Below are positions 22,329 to 33,220 of a stretch of DNA of 64,000 bases, one piece after another (the stretch's first letter is position 1; every line of letters begins with the position of its first letter). The notes under the pieces were generated by a model, which made no database searches, was not told the DNA's origin, and was given only the letters and a program-made list of their open reading frames with translations. Source of the stretch: Marsupella aquatica (taxonomy: Eukaryota; Marchantiophyta); the NCBI GenBank assembly GCA_973895155.1, contig OZ316894.1, forward strand, positions 7,998,001 through 8,062,000. The letters run 5' to 3'. The position numbers were made by a program, and so were the translations under genes.

Positions 22329-23735
22329 TTATGCACTTACTCGCCTCCACTTGTATTTAGTACCATCGACATATGCAAACTCTAAACCAGCTCTCTGTAG
22401 ACCGTTTGCCAAACTGTCCCAAACCTCAGGGAATCCTTCAATCTGTATTGCATCCTCCCTTTCTAGCCACAACCCCTGTCTCAGGTCACATCCATTCAAA
22501 ATGTCTGCAACAAGTTTCCTGCAAGCAGTCTCAGCACTGTCCTCGATCGGAGGAGGTACTTTTGAGATTGTTGGCATTTCCTCCTTCATTGATAGTGGCT
22601 TCACGTCTTGAGAAATGAAGTCAACTAGTTTTTGAAAGCTGCTATGGTTTTTACAGTTCGGCTTACAAGCATTAAAATGGTCGCTTTCAACAGTATAGAA
22701 GGTATCTGAATCGGAGCGGGCCGATGCTTCTGTTACAATATGGGTATACCAACACAAAGCCTGCGCACATGTGAGATCAATCTTAGCATTACCAACAAAC
22801 AAATTGAATTGTCAAGCAATCCAAAATTTAGTAATTGAGAACTAAACGTACCACTCGCGTAAGGCCGGCTGCGAAAATAGTTGTTGTTCTGCAATTTGTG
22901 CCTTTCCGCCACAGTGCAAACAAAAAATTAAGTCTGCAAGCTTGTATGCTCAACACTTGTAGAGGATCCAATAAGGGGCCCAACAAACATGGGGGTAAGC
23001 ATGTCATACAGCTTGCTAAATTTAAGCCATGATGGGGTGTGGAATAATACAAAATACCCTTAAGATCACTCAAGAAAGCTTTGGCACGTTTGTTTTTGTC
23101 ATTCCATGTTTGTTCTCTCATTGCTAGGATTAGTGCCTTGATGACCAGTCCTCCTGCACCATGTCCAACCAAGAAAATGGGACAATTCATTGCATATTCT
23201 GGAAGAATATCTTGCCATAAATTCTCTCCTATTTGAAATAAATCCATATGACCAGCACTTTCTGTCTTCAAGACGCTACAATCGTACAGAATAGATAAGA
23301 TTTGGGACTTGGGATACTTTTCAGGAAGCCATTTTTGTGGCCAGCAAACACTAGGCTCAGTTCTGGACATCCACGATTGGACGTGTGGTTGCTCCTCCTT
23401 ACTCCAATGCAGATCATGGAAGAAAATAAGTACCATCCGGGGATCAGGTTGATGATTATGAAGTACATACACGGAACTATTTCGCTGTGAATCAATAGTG
23501 TCCTGTACATGATCAAGATTACGAAAAGACGTGAATCCTTCGGCTAAAAGAATTACACTGACACGGTCAAACCAAACACAAAGCACAGACAACAGAATTG
23601 AGGGGCAAGACGGTGTGTACAAACATATAAAACCACCAACTCTAGAAGTGATTTGACATGCAAGTTTATGAGCACTCGAGAACTTACATTTTCTAGCAGC
23701 GGGATTGAACTGTCGGAAGTGGACGTGGAGGCCAT
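22329..23735 (-). CDS. SERAC1-like alpha/beta-hydrolase without nucleophile Ser, stand-alone
   Basis: Gene model on the minus strand: exon 1 23735-23688 (ATGGCC start, 16 codons), exon 2 23502-22852, exon 3 22760-22329, all joined in phase 0 with good borders (AAT|GTAAGT, TACAG|GAC, GTG|GTACG, CGCAG|GCT). It gives about 376 residues. Exons 2-3 match the HNL hydrolase: VCWPQKWLPEKYP, DLFQIGENL, LVGHGAGGLVIKAL, GILYYSTPHHG, IVTEAS and SDHFNACKP. The nucleophile elbow reads G-H-G-A-G, so the expected Ser is Gly; the C-terminal DH is kept. After VDFISQ, where the HNL genes splice to NB-ARC, the frame continues about 100 residues into an unrecognised segment ending YKWRR. A GTAAGT at 22340-22335 could be a further donor, so the 3' end is uncertain. 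No frame lesions are seen, which suggests a functional, possibly non-catalytic, protein. Confidence 0.7.
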
Positions 23736-25300
23736 TCAGCATGATAAACTTTCCAGAGAAATCCAATTATATTATGATTCTTCCGCTGAAGCGCGATCAC
23801 GATAACTTGCGTTCCTAGAAAGAGTATCAACAGCTCTTATTCCATACTTTCAACAGCAAGAAGTTGGTGACAGTAAGGATGAGATCAAGCATACACGTAT
23901 AATAACATGGGTCCATCGATCAGGTCACCTGAATCCCATCAAGCAGCCTCGAGCACTCTCACGAAAACACGTATCTACAAAGACAGGTCAACTTTTCATT
24001 GTATAGCACATTGGAGACGCCATCAAGTTTGTGATTCGTCTCATGTTTCGTCTCGACGAACTTCTTTGCTTCTGCTGGCCAAATTCATTTTAGACATTTT
24101 GAGGCAACCTTCTTTCAATCCAGCGACCTCACCCAACTGAAAAGATCACCTCGCAAAGTGTTCCCTATTCTGGTCGGTCTGGAGCTATCCCAACACTCGA
24201 ACCAGAAACCTTCTACTCTTTGCGCTCCACTAATTACCCATATAACTGTGACATTGAAACAGGAAGCTCTTATCTCCGCAACAATTGGTCCCTTTAATTC
24301 GCGCCAGCTATTCATTGAGCTCTGGGTCAGCTCCAACCATCCTAGCTTACCTTGATGACTTTCTCACTCCTGATTCCCCAAAGTCCACCTCTGTAACGAG
24401 CCGTTTCAACGTATCAGCACGTTGGTATTCTCCTTGTGAACGACTTCGAAGTGCCCGCTGCTCTCAAGCGCCTTTCCTACTATATAATGCAGGGCTCATC
24501 ATTCCCTCAAGTAGAAGATATCTTGACTTGGGCCCGACCTTGCTCCGGCTCTCTAATCCGCAAATCCACCACTCCAATGAGCGACTTCAATTGGCAGACC
24601 AACTACGGGGCCTTCTCCTCTTATAGGGCTTCATATGGCTCTCCTCTTCTCAGGCTCCTTCAAATTCTAACCCACAACTCCATGAAGGATCTTCATATGG
24701 CTCTCCTCTTCTCAGGCTCCTTCAATTCTAACCCACAACTCCATGAAGGATGAGCAACTCAGGTGCAGCAGCCCGTCCAACCTTGACCCAAGAAGAACAA
24801 CAGAGCACAAACTTGGATTAGGTAGAATACACGACTCGTCCAGGTTATTCAAAGAATAACTCGATTCACGGCTGGGGTCGTGCGGCCACAAGGCAGGAAC
24901 TATTCCGAGCTTCCAACCATCTATCTTTCGTTACATATACATCACTCGAATGTGTCAAAGGACAGCGCCGACATGAACTGCAGATGCGTGATGCCACTGT
25001 TCATCTGGGAGTCCTATTGCGAATTTAACGACACTCCAGCCATTCAATCTACCTCTCGGATCAAAGCCTCTCTCTTTATGTTCCACTCCAGCCTTGACTT
25101 CACGATCAAAACTCGAGAGAAAATACAGGAAAATTAAATGAGAAATGACGGGACTCTTATTGACAGTGCGACGCATGAAATGGGGACCAAAGCCTTAAGT
25201 TTGCCAAAGGGATGGTAGCAGTCCTACTGACATTACATTATCACCGGTGCCAAGAATTGGTGCGTTGATGGTTCCTGTCCGAATATTTTGCCTAGGCCGA
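23736..25300. other. Intergenic, no gene recognised
   Basis: This lies upstream of the minus-strand hydrolase. Several plus-strand frames at 24000-24750 are open for 70-110 codons but lack ATG starts or family resemblance. A tandem duplication within it is listed separately. Confidence 0.45.
24629..24751. repeat. Tandem duplication, 62-base unit
   Basis: Two adjacent units start TCATATGGCTCTCCTCTTCT and end CTCCATGAAGGAT, differing by a single-base gap. The near identity points to a recent event. Confidence 0.85.
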
Positions 25301-25309
25301 GAAAGGCGG

Positions 25310-26165
25310 TCGGAAGGTCTCGCGAGATCGACATAAGCTGTCAGGGACCTCAGCCACTCTGCCCGTTGGCGCCACTAGTCAAGCGTGGCCCACTCTGCCA
25401 CGGGTCTTGTGGGGGTGGGCCATGCATGGCAGAAGATAATACTGTTGGCTCAGGCTCGTGTATTGCCCCCAAAATCGTTTAGAGGGTGCCAATGTCTGTA
25501 CATGAACAGCCCAGGCATCATTCTGTTCTAAGGGAACCCACGCCAACAACACAAATCCAACAACAAGTGATTATGGCACGTTAAATCGCCGTACATCCAG
25601 GATATAAACCAAGACACCTAGAGTTCAAATCTCTACTATAGGTTTTCTGGTGTAAGGAGCGCATTGTTTACGTACATTTAACGCACAGTCTAGCCACTCA
25701 CCAAAAGAGACAAATCATATATGTCCCGAACTTATGTCCGAAGACTGTACCAATCGAGGTGTTTAGTTCAAGTCAGGGTGGCATGTTTGCGCTGACAAGT
25801 AGGAGCAACTCGATTCAGAGAACGTTAAGGTTGGCAAACAGAAGTGGCGCGCACGCAGGTAATCTATTTCCGCGAGTATGTCCTGAATTAGCAGATATAA
25901 TTCTCTGATTATTGATTAGTTCCATGGCCTGAGTTGGCATCCATGCACGTGGTTTCAAATTGAAGTTAAAGAACATCAAAGGAGTTTACAGGATCAGCAC
26001 TGCAAGTTTTTTCCTCTTCAATCGTTACCTCGACACGTTGCAAGAGCGACCTCTGCGTCTCTCGATCTCTCTTCGTGACCCACTCTATCGTGAACACAGG
26101 CGCAGCTTGGGACAGATTCAGGAAAAGTTTCTCCTTACCTATGCGAACGGGAAAGAGTAATTGCA
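25310..26165 (+). repeat. Segmental duplication, copy 1 (second copy 35525-36200)
   Basis: Direct repeat with a shared order of landmarks: GAGATCGACATAAGCTG, AAGCGTGGCCCACTCTGCCA, GGGGGTGGGCCATG, CCAGGCATCATTCTGTTC, GAACTTATGTCCGAAGACT, GCGAGTATGTCCTGAATT, TGGCCTGAGTTGGCAT, CTCTCTTCGTGACCCACTCT. Overall identity looks roughly three quarters or more with several indels. No gene is evident in either copy. Confidence 0.75.
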
Positions 26166-26479
26166 CTTTACATAAAATGGCATTGTTTACGTGTAGGCAA
26201 GGGATCGTATAGACAGTGTCAACTCTCGGGATACGGCAGCCCTGCGCAATTGAGGGGAGTGGCAAAGATTGGCTAGTGACAGGTCTGATCCAATCAATGG
26301 CGCGTGAATAGCGTAGAGCTGCGGTTCATCGCTAAGAATCTAGCAATCTTACGATACATTTCCTATGTCGGGAGTTGGCTCACGAGTGGGGGACACTGGA
26401 GGTTGTTGGATCCACATTCGATTGCTGAATACGTATAGAGAGCGAACAGGACTTGTCACAAACATATGTGGAGCCCGGA

Positions 26480-26589
26480 GCTTCACCTAGCTTAATTTTC
26501 GCGTAGAAGTCGGCCTTTGAAGGATGCCAAAGCAGGATGTACTGTAGTAGATCGAGACGACCATGACATGCTGCAATGACCACATGCAA
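26480..26589 (-). other. Possible ankyrin-repeat fragment
   Basis: The minus-strand frame reads HVVIAACHGRLDLLQYIL, which fits the helix-turn-helix core of an ankyrin repeat. Only one repeat is visible and no neighbouring exon was found. It is either a relic or chance. Confidence 0.2.
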
Positions 26590-26711
26590 ACAAGAAAGGA
26601 TGGAAATTCTAGTTGCTCAGTTGTTCACCCTTCTTTCATGGGAATACTTTGTCAATGTGCAGGTTTGGTTCTTTCCGTTCAGAGGCCTAGCATCCACCAA
26701 AGGCCATGTAG

Positions 26712-27395
26712 GTAGTCCATGCTTGTCAATGGACATCTTACTAATAAAGTGCAAAGAGAAGCTGCTCTTTTCCAAGGCTATGGTCTAGACTGAAGCCAAG
26801 CCTAGACTAGACAGTGACTTTGAGAGCATCATTGAATTTGGGGGTGCTTTGTGGTGTGGGTGAAAAAAGTGTGTTAAAAAATACAAAACTGGGTTTAATT
26901 AGGATGAGGGTTTTGAAAATGGAGTGATGCAACGGCACGTACTGTGTGCTGCGCTCCTTCTCAACATTTGAGCTGATGTGTGCCGCTCTCCCATAGCTCA
27001 TGTCCATTCATGTTCAAAGAACAGGTAGTCAGGCTAGTTGTGGTGATTCCTGCATGGGTTAGATCATCACAATTGTAACCTTTGTTGGAATTCAACTGCA
27101 ATTAGTATTTCACTTGACACATTCTAATTGTCAGCATCTCACCACAAGATGAAATAGTAACTGAGATCTCTACTTAAATTTTTTGTTTGTACATTTTAGC
27201 TCGCTTTCAATGCGGTTATCTGGTGAAATGCTCCAGGCAGATCTGTGAATCTCTGCGCAGGTCTTTAGTACGTTACCAAATGTTTCAAAACTGAGAAAAT
27301 CCCTAAACCCTAAAGTGCTTCTAAACCAAGCACCTAAACCCTTTCATGAGGGTGCCAATGTCCTCGGAAAAGCACCTCCTTAAAACTTGAGAGAG
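26712..27395. repeat. Second copy of the 20506-20890 segment, interrupted
   Basis: Matches 20506-20890 in order, with about 290 extra bases at 26745-27035. Those include a GGTCTAGACTGAAGCC segment also found at 7068. Sequence beyond it to 28240 is AT-rich with no gene recognised. Confidence 0.65.
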
Positions 27396-28239
27396 TCCAT
27401 GGTAGAGATGGGGTAGTGTAGTGCGCAAGCAAACAGAAAAAAAATTCCTGTGGTGAGGAAAAATCCTCAGAGTACGATACTTTTGTTTCGTAGGAAGAAG
27501 AGCCTAAATACTCACCTTTGCTAGAAGACTTAGTTTCTAGCTAGCCATAACTAGGTTTCAAATATTCTAACTTTTGTGTCATTTTTTAATAAACCCAATT
27601 TGAGACTCCTCTTTTGGCTAGCAAACTTGCTATATAACCATATGGAGTCTTCGCGTGACTTTACGAGATGTTGGGGGCACTTATAACTTTTTTCTGGTCT
27701 CCAAGATGTGGTCAGAGCCATCCATTGGGGAGAAAATGTTGCTGTTCACATTACAAAACATTGGGGGCACCTAACCTGCTGCTAATCTTACATATAAGGA
27801 ATGGGGCCCAAATTTTGCTTATATGGAGCACAATTTTATCCCAGATTTAAGACCGCGTCTCTTGGAGGTCTTTTAATCTGACCACTTGGTCCATTCCTTT
27901 TTTATTCATTCAATTGTCAAAACAAAAAGAGCCCTAGCAAAGGAACTGTGTGACTTTTAGTGGGTCCCCAACTTTTCTCCCAGCAAAATTATCCTAGCAC
28001 CATTTGCTGCAGTTCACTTCACAAATTGATTCCAAACTTGGATTTAGCCCCTACAGTATCTTTAGGATGTTAATGGCTGATTGATTAGCTTTGGTTAAAA
28101 AGAACACTCAAACTGGACTCAAGGTCATGATGTAAAGCAACACTTACAAATGCAAAAGTAAGCAAAATTAAAAGGCATTAAGAAGCACTCATATGAATCG
28201 CTAGCAATACTCTCCATGCTAGAAAAACTCCCATATGGG

Positions 28240-28320
28240 TTCAAAAGTCTGTAACTCATGAGTCTGTCGTGTGTAACATGTGATGTTGTACTTGAGAAAA
28301 TTGCATCTTTGGTAGACATG
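28240..28320. repeat. Diverged far-upstream part of the 5' module (M3 lineage)
   Basis: TGAGTCTGTCGTGTGTAACA and CATCTTTGGTAGACAT at 28258-28320 correspond to TGAGTTGGTCCTGTGTACTG and TGTCTTTGGTAGACAG at 13850-13915, upstream of M2. The next matching block resumes only at about 29475. Confidence 0.5.
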
Positions 28321-29177
28321 AACCTGAATGCTCATTCTTTGAATGTTGATAAAATGATGACAAAAACCATCATGTGTAATCATCATTTTGACATCCATAA
28401 TCTTCCATCCTGCTTTCCATCCACAAATGTTTTGGTGGGGCCCTACAGTCAGGTCTAGAGATTTCACTCTAGAAGACTAGACCCCAACTCTAGTTTCGCA
28501 CCGCCATGAGTAATATAGACTAGCCTGATTACCCATTCTTTGAATTATATAAATAGCAGTTCTTTGGACGTAAATAGAGATAAGACAGGAAAAACTTGCA
28601 AAAGAATCATCTTTGCACTATATTCAATTTATATGCACTTCACTTTCAGTTCTGTCCTTATTAGTTTTGTCTTTATCTAAAGTTACTCAATAGAGGCTGT
28701 AGGGCCCAACTCTAACTTGTGTTCATGATTAATTATACTAGCCCGGCTACTCGTTCTTTGAACGTGATTAGAGGTGAGGATAAAACAGTGAGGATCCTTG
28801 ATGACAGCAACTGACCAAAGCTTTGTCAAGTAATTGAAGAAGAGTTGGCTATTTCATCATAGCCCTCGACCCTCAATGACAGCAGCTGACCTCCTCACAT
28901 GTGGCTTCCCTAATCCATCATTTGACTCTCGTTACATGTGGCCTCCCTAATCCATTGACTCTCTTCACAAGCAGCCCGAGTCTACCGCCTGAGTCCACCA
29001 ACTCTCTTCACAAGCGGCCCTATTTTCAAATGTTGTACACAGGACGTAGGCCCTTAAAGTAGCTTTGCATCAAGATTTAATAGTAAGATAGATACACTAT
29101 GCACCATAATTAGTGTTATTAATGCAAGAATTAGCATTATTTCAAAATTAGTGTTACTAACACTACTCTTGGTTATA

Positions 29178-29418
29178 GTGATTTTGAGTCCAAGTAACAC
29201 TAATTTTGGTTGGTTTTTCACAATAATTCTTTTGCACTCTTGTTTAAAATTGCTAGCAAAAAATGGATGAGCATGAGTCCAAAATAATATTTTGCCTTTA
29301 TTTCCCTAGGGAGAGCACAGTAAACACTAATTCATGTTCGCAAAAAGTAGTGTTTCAAAGCACAAAATTAGTGTGACTAACACTGATTCACGAGTAGACT
29401 CTTTGCACTCTCAAATTA
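29178..29418. repeat. AT-rich repeat R, copy 1
   Basis: Matches 54965-55217 in order: AGTGATTTTGAGTC, TTGGTTTTTCA, TTGCACTCTTG, GTCCAAAATAATA, AACACTAATTCATG and AAAATTAGTGTGACTAACAC. It lies between two parts of the M3-lineage upstream sequence and looks inserted there. TTAGTGTTA-type words recur through 29100-29600. Confidence 0.65.
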
Positions 29419-29474
29419 GTATCAGTCACACTAATTAGGGTGAACCTTGATATCTACTGTAGCTGAGAATAGAT

Positions 29475-29806
29475 TCAGTCCTGGAGGAAAAATAACTTAT
29501 ATTAAGCTCCTGCACTTTCATCTATATGTAATTGCCAAATTTGCACACTCACATCAGTGTTACTCACATTAACTAATTAGGGTGAACTATGATATGTAGT
29601 TGAGAATAGATTCAGGCCCGGAGGATATTCTGCACTTTGATATATATGTACTGTAGTTGCGCCGTGGAGGCAGACTTTGTTTGTGGACCATCAAGTTCAC
29701 AATCGAGCACTGGCACTGGCATAGTAGAGTAAGCTTTTGCAAGGATGACGATGCAGCTGACACTCTCCTCATACTGGAAGCTCTTCAAGTTACCATATTG
29801 CAAGGA
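29475..29806. repeat. Upstream half of 5' module M3, separated from its other half
   Basis: CTGGAGGAAAAATAACT and, from 29665, the stretch GTGGACCATCAAGTT to GCTCTTCAAGTTACCA correspond to 13918-14090 upstream of M2 and 5257-5345 in M1. The match stops at about 29806. The next module sequence appears at about 32330. A ~135-base local duplication (GAGAATAGATTCAG twice) is also present. Confidence 0.65.
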
Positions 29807-32329
29807 GGTTGTTAGCCATATCAGTAATCAGTCACTTATATCAGTTTAACTCAGGGTCCTCGCCGGGCGCATATATCCCTTCAGCGGCCTCGTTTAGTTC
29901 CTTCGGCGACCCTTCAAACAATAATGGCTTCAATACTCTAAATTCAATCACCAGGCACATACATCCCTTCAGCAGCCTCGCTGAGTTCCTTCAATACTCT
30001 AAATTCACAACTTAGAGACCTAGTTGAGTCAATTCAGCTGGGTCTTCTGAGTCACACTGGGCAACATTTGGCGACTTTCACCAAGTCCCTAAAAAATGAT
30101 GGCTCTAATAGTCTAAATACACAAATGAGGGACCTCGCCTAGTCACTTCCCATCCTATCCTATCAAGAACTATAATAAAGAGTTGCGCAACAATCCTTTC
30201 TATTCTTCCCTCAATACTTCCCTATAGTAGGCCAATGGATTCCCCCCCTCTGTCCTCCCATTATCCTTGCAAGTACATACCCTGACATAGTATTTGTCAG
30301 GACAAGCCCAATCCCTGATCTCTCTCAATTCTTCTCTATACAATATTTACCCATGCCCTAATGTACAATTGGTTGTGTCCAAGAGCCGATTTGGTTTAGT
30401 AGAAGGTATCCTATTCTTTCTTCTCATTTTACAAGAAGTTTGCATTTTTTTCACCTTTTCTAAGGCCAAATAAATATCAAATCATTTAGCTAAATGATAA
30501 CTTTAATAAGTGCAAAAAAAATTATAAGTGCATTTTGTACTCAAACTAAGAAAGATGGTACACTTATCGGTAAGCACATAATCCAATGAGATTGCATTTA
30601 CTGATAAGTGCACACCCTTTTTAGGTAAAGGAAAATTTGGACTTATGGACATCAAATTTAGGGCAAGTATTCACATTTTGTGTAATGAGTCACACGGCTG
30701 CTCACCTGTGGAGATGCCATTTATTTCTAAGTGAAAATTTTAGGGGGTGTGCACTTATCAAGGAATGGAAAAACAAATTAGTGCAATAGGATAGTGAGAG
30801 TGTCACTTATCTAGAGTTTACTGTATTTGCATGTGCTATATAGCATACTCATCCTGGAACATGAAAAGTTATTTTGTCCTCTAGCAAAAAGTTTAAGTTT
30901 TTTAGTGAAATACAGGTGATCTATTTTTTTGTGGCAAATATAAATAGGACATTGATCAGGAAGCGTGACATTGAAAAGTTGTGCACATAAGGTACAAGAA
31001 TAAAAGTACACATTTAAAGAAAAATAATAATGAACAGGAAAATTGAAGTCTATGGTCTTGGGTTCTGCACATACTATACACCAGTAAAGATACTTATGTA
31101 TTTATCTTAGGTAATGACACTCAAATGAATTAAAACCATAAATTTAGGACAGAAAACCATGAGTAGAACTTAAAGACATGAGGAGTGCACTTTAATTACT
31201 TAGATCATTCTTCTTCACCAAGGGCTAGAACTTATGTGAGCTTTGTTAAAGGGTGGATGATCAAAAGTATAGCAAAGATTGAAAAATTTAGAGGGGTGCC
31301 AGATTAAATTCAAAATCTAAAGTATACAAGGGATGCACCTTGGTAAGACACATTGAATTAAAATACACAAGAAAAGAAGTTTGAATAAGACAAAATACTG
31401 GAAGATGGATTCACCATTATAGCAGTTTCATTCTGGGCTATACAATGAACTCAATCTGGACTCGCCCCTCCACTTGGTACTTGCTCCAAGAAAACAAGTA
31501 CACTAAAAAAAATGGATATGTTTTTGAATGAAATGGCAACACATTGATGGCAATAACTAAAGCTTCATCATGTGCAGTTTCTTCACATTTTAAAAGGTAT
31601 ACAAGGAATTAAAAAATGAAAAATACAAAGACAAAAATCATTCTTAACTTGTGATAGTTTGTGGTTGAATGTTGTTACTCATTTTCTGCGCCCTTTTTGT
31701 GCGACAGTTTTTTTCTTAAGAACATCTTATGCGAAACCACATCTTTTTTTCTTAATGGTATCTTGGGTGACACAACATCTTTTTTCTTAAATAACAACAG
31801 CTTGGGCGACACAACGTCTGCTTTTCTTAATGACATCTTGGATGACACAACAACTATTTTCTTAATAACATCTTGGGCATCATGACATATTTTTTTCTTA
31901 ACAACATCTTGGGGGACACAATATCTTTTTCTTCATGACATCTATTGTGCAACACACAGGTATTTTCTTCACAACATCTTTTGTTCTCAACAACTTGGTC
32001 GACACTACATCTTCCTTCTCAATGACCTCTTGACCGACACGAGATCTTTTGTTATCACCTGCATCTTGGCCAACACGACATCTTTTGTTCTCAACAACAT
32101 CTTTGGGCGACATGACATCTTTCTTCTCAACGACTTCTTGGCCGACACAACATCTTTCTTCTCAACAACTTCTTGGCTGACACGACCTCTTTTGTTATGA
32201 ACTACATGTTGGCCGTCAAGACATCTTTTGTACAACGTACAGGTATTGAGCTAGTTCATTGATATCTTTGACTCGTACCTCATATCTGTAAAAGGGTGAG
32301 AGGGGTGACCTGAAGTTCCCTCTAGCTTC
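29807..32329. other. ~2.5-kb interruption of module M3, AT-rich
   Basis: This block separates the two halves of module M3. It holds no recognisable gene or transposase. It is strongly AT-rich and ends in a 36-base minisatellite (31715-32235). Its origin is unclear; terminal repeats were not recognised. Confidence 0.5.
31715..32235. repeat. Minisatellite, ~36-base unit, about 14 copies
   Basis: Units read approximately ACATCTTGGGCGACACAACA then TCTTTTTTCTTAACA. Because 36 is a multiple of three, minus-strand frames stay open over several units (period of 12 residues rich in V, K and E), which makes false ORFs. A related, more degraded array is at 54780-54964. Confidence 0.8.
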
Positions 32330-33175
32330 ATGTACTGTAGGTGATTGGCAGGAGGGCCTCAAACGGACATCTCCTTCACCCCGGGGCCCGACGCTGATCA
32401 TGATCTTGGCCCAGGGTTTGATGTTGATCGACAGCCGGTTGCAAGTTGATGACTTGCTTGAAGCGGGTTTCGAAAGCAGCGTTGTGGTGGCGCTTTTCGG
32501 ATAATTTTGGAACCCAGTCGATTGGTTTCAATTTCCGATTTCCGATTTCCGATTTAAATATCATGGTGCTCCAAGAATGTTCTCGGGGCGGCTTATGTCG
32601 CGCTTGGAGGAGATTTCTTACGATCTAATTGAGCAAGCAAAGTTGAAACTTAAGAGCTGATGTGAGAGTCCTGCAGACATCAACCTCTGGAGATCGCACA
32701 TATTATCTATCCTTCGAATTCTCAATTACTTGCGAGACACAATGTCGAGTTCGTTCAGAAGTCCGGGAGAAATCCACAACCTTCCAATCCACAAGCTTCC
32801 AGGATTTTGAGCGACGAACTTGCTGGATAGGTAATCCGGAGTCTCGACCCTTAATTTGGCCGCATTGAAATCTTTGTCATTCATTAGACTAGATAAGTGC
32901 TGTTAGTAGGTAGCTCGAGACGGACCCTAAATTTGGCCGATAGAAGTCTAGTGTCAATCATACTTACTTGATAAGTAGGCAGCTAGAGACCCAGTGAAAT
33001 CGCGATAAAATTTGTTGTGTTCCACACTCATTCTCTGTTGTAATGGCTCTGGAGATCAAACTTTACCGTCTCCTATCATCAGGATACCATCGTGACTGAG
33101 GTGGGAGTTGTTGTTTCGTCCTTCTTCTCTAGCACAAGTAATGAACGACGGTCCCATTTGTCTGCGTGAACAGTT
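32330..33175 (+). repeat. 5' module, copy M3, directly upstream of the PAP2 gene
   Basis: Carries the same ordered landmarks as M1 and M2, including GGCCTCAAACGGACATCTCC (32353), GTTGATCGACA, CAGTCGATTGG, GGAGGAGATTTC, CTGTTAGTAGGTAG, ATGGCTCTGGAGAT (33043) and GACGGTCCCATTTGTCTG. It ends about 45 bases before the PAP2 start codon. The part that codes for the HNL hydrolase N-terminus in M1 is here only leader. Two upstream ATGs (33043 and 33141) are out of frame with PAP2, and the second opens a frame overlapping its start. Confidence 0.8.
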
Positions 33176-33220
33176 TCGTCAAATTTCGAAGACTGTTGTG
33201 GTTGGTTGTTACGTCCTCCG

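Noticed and set aside
24285-24626. AYLDDFL in a plus-strand frame, like a reverse-transcriptase active site
   Set aside because: No other reverse-transcriptase motif is found before or after it in any frame, so a chance match is more likely.
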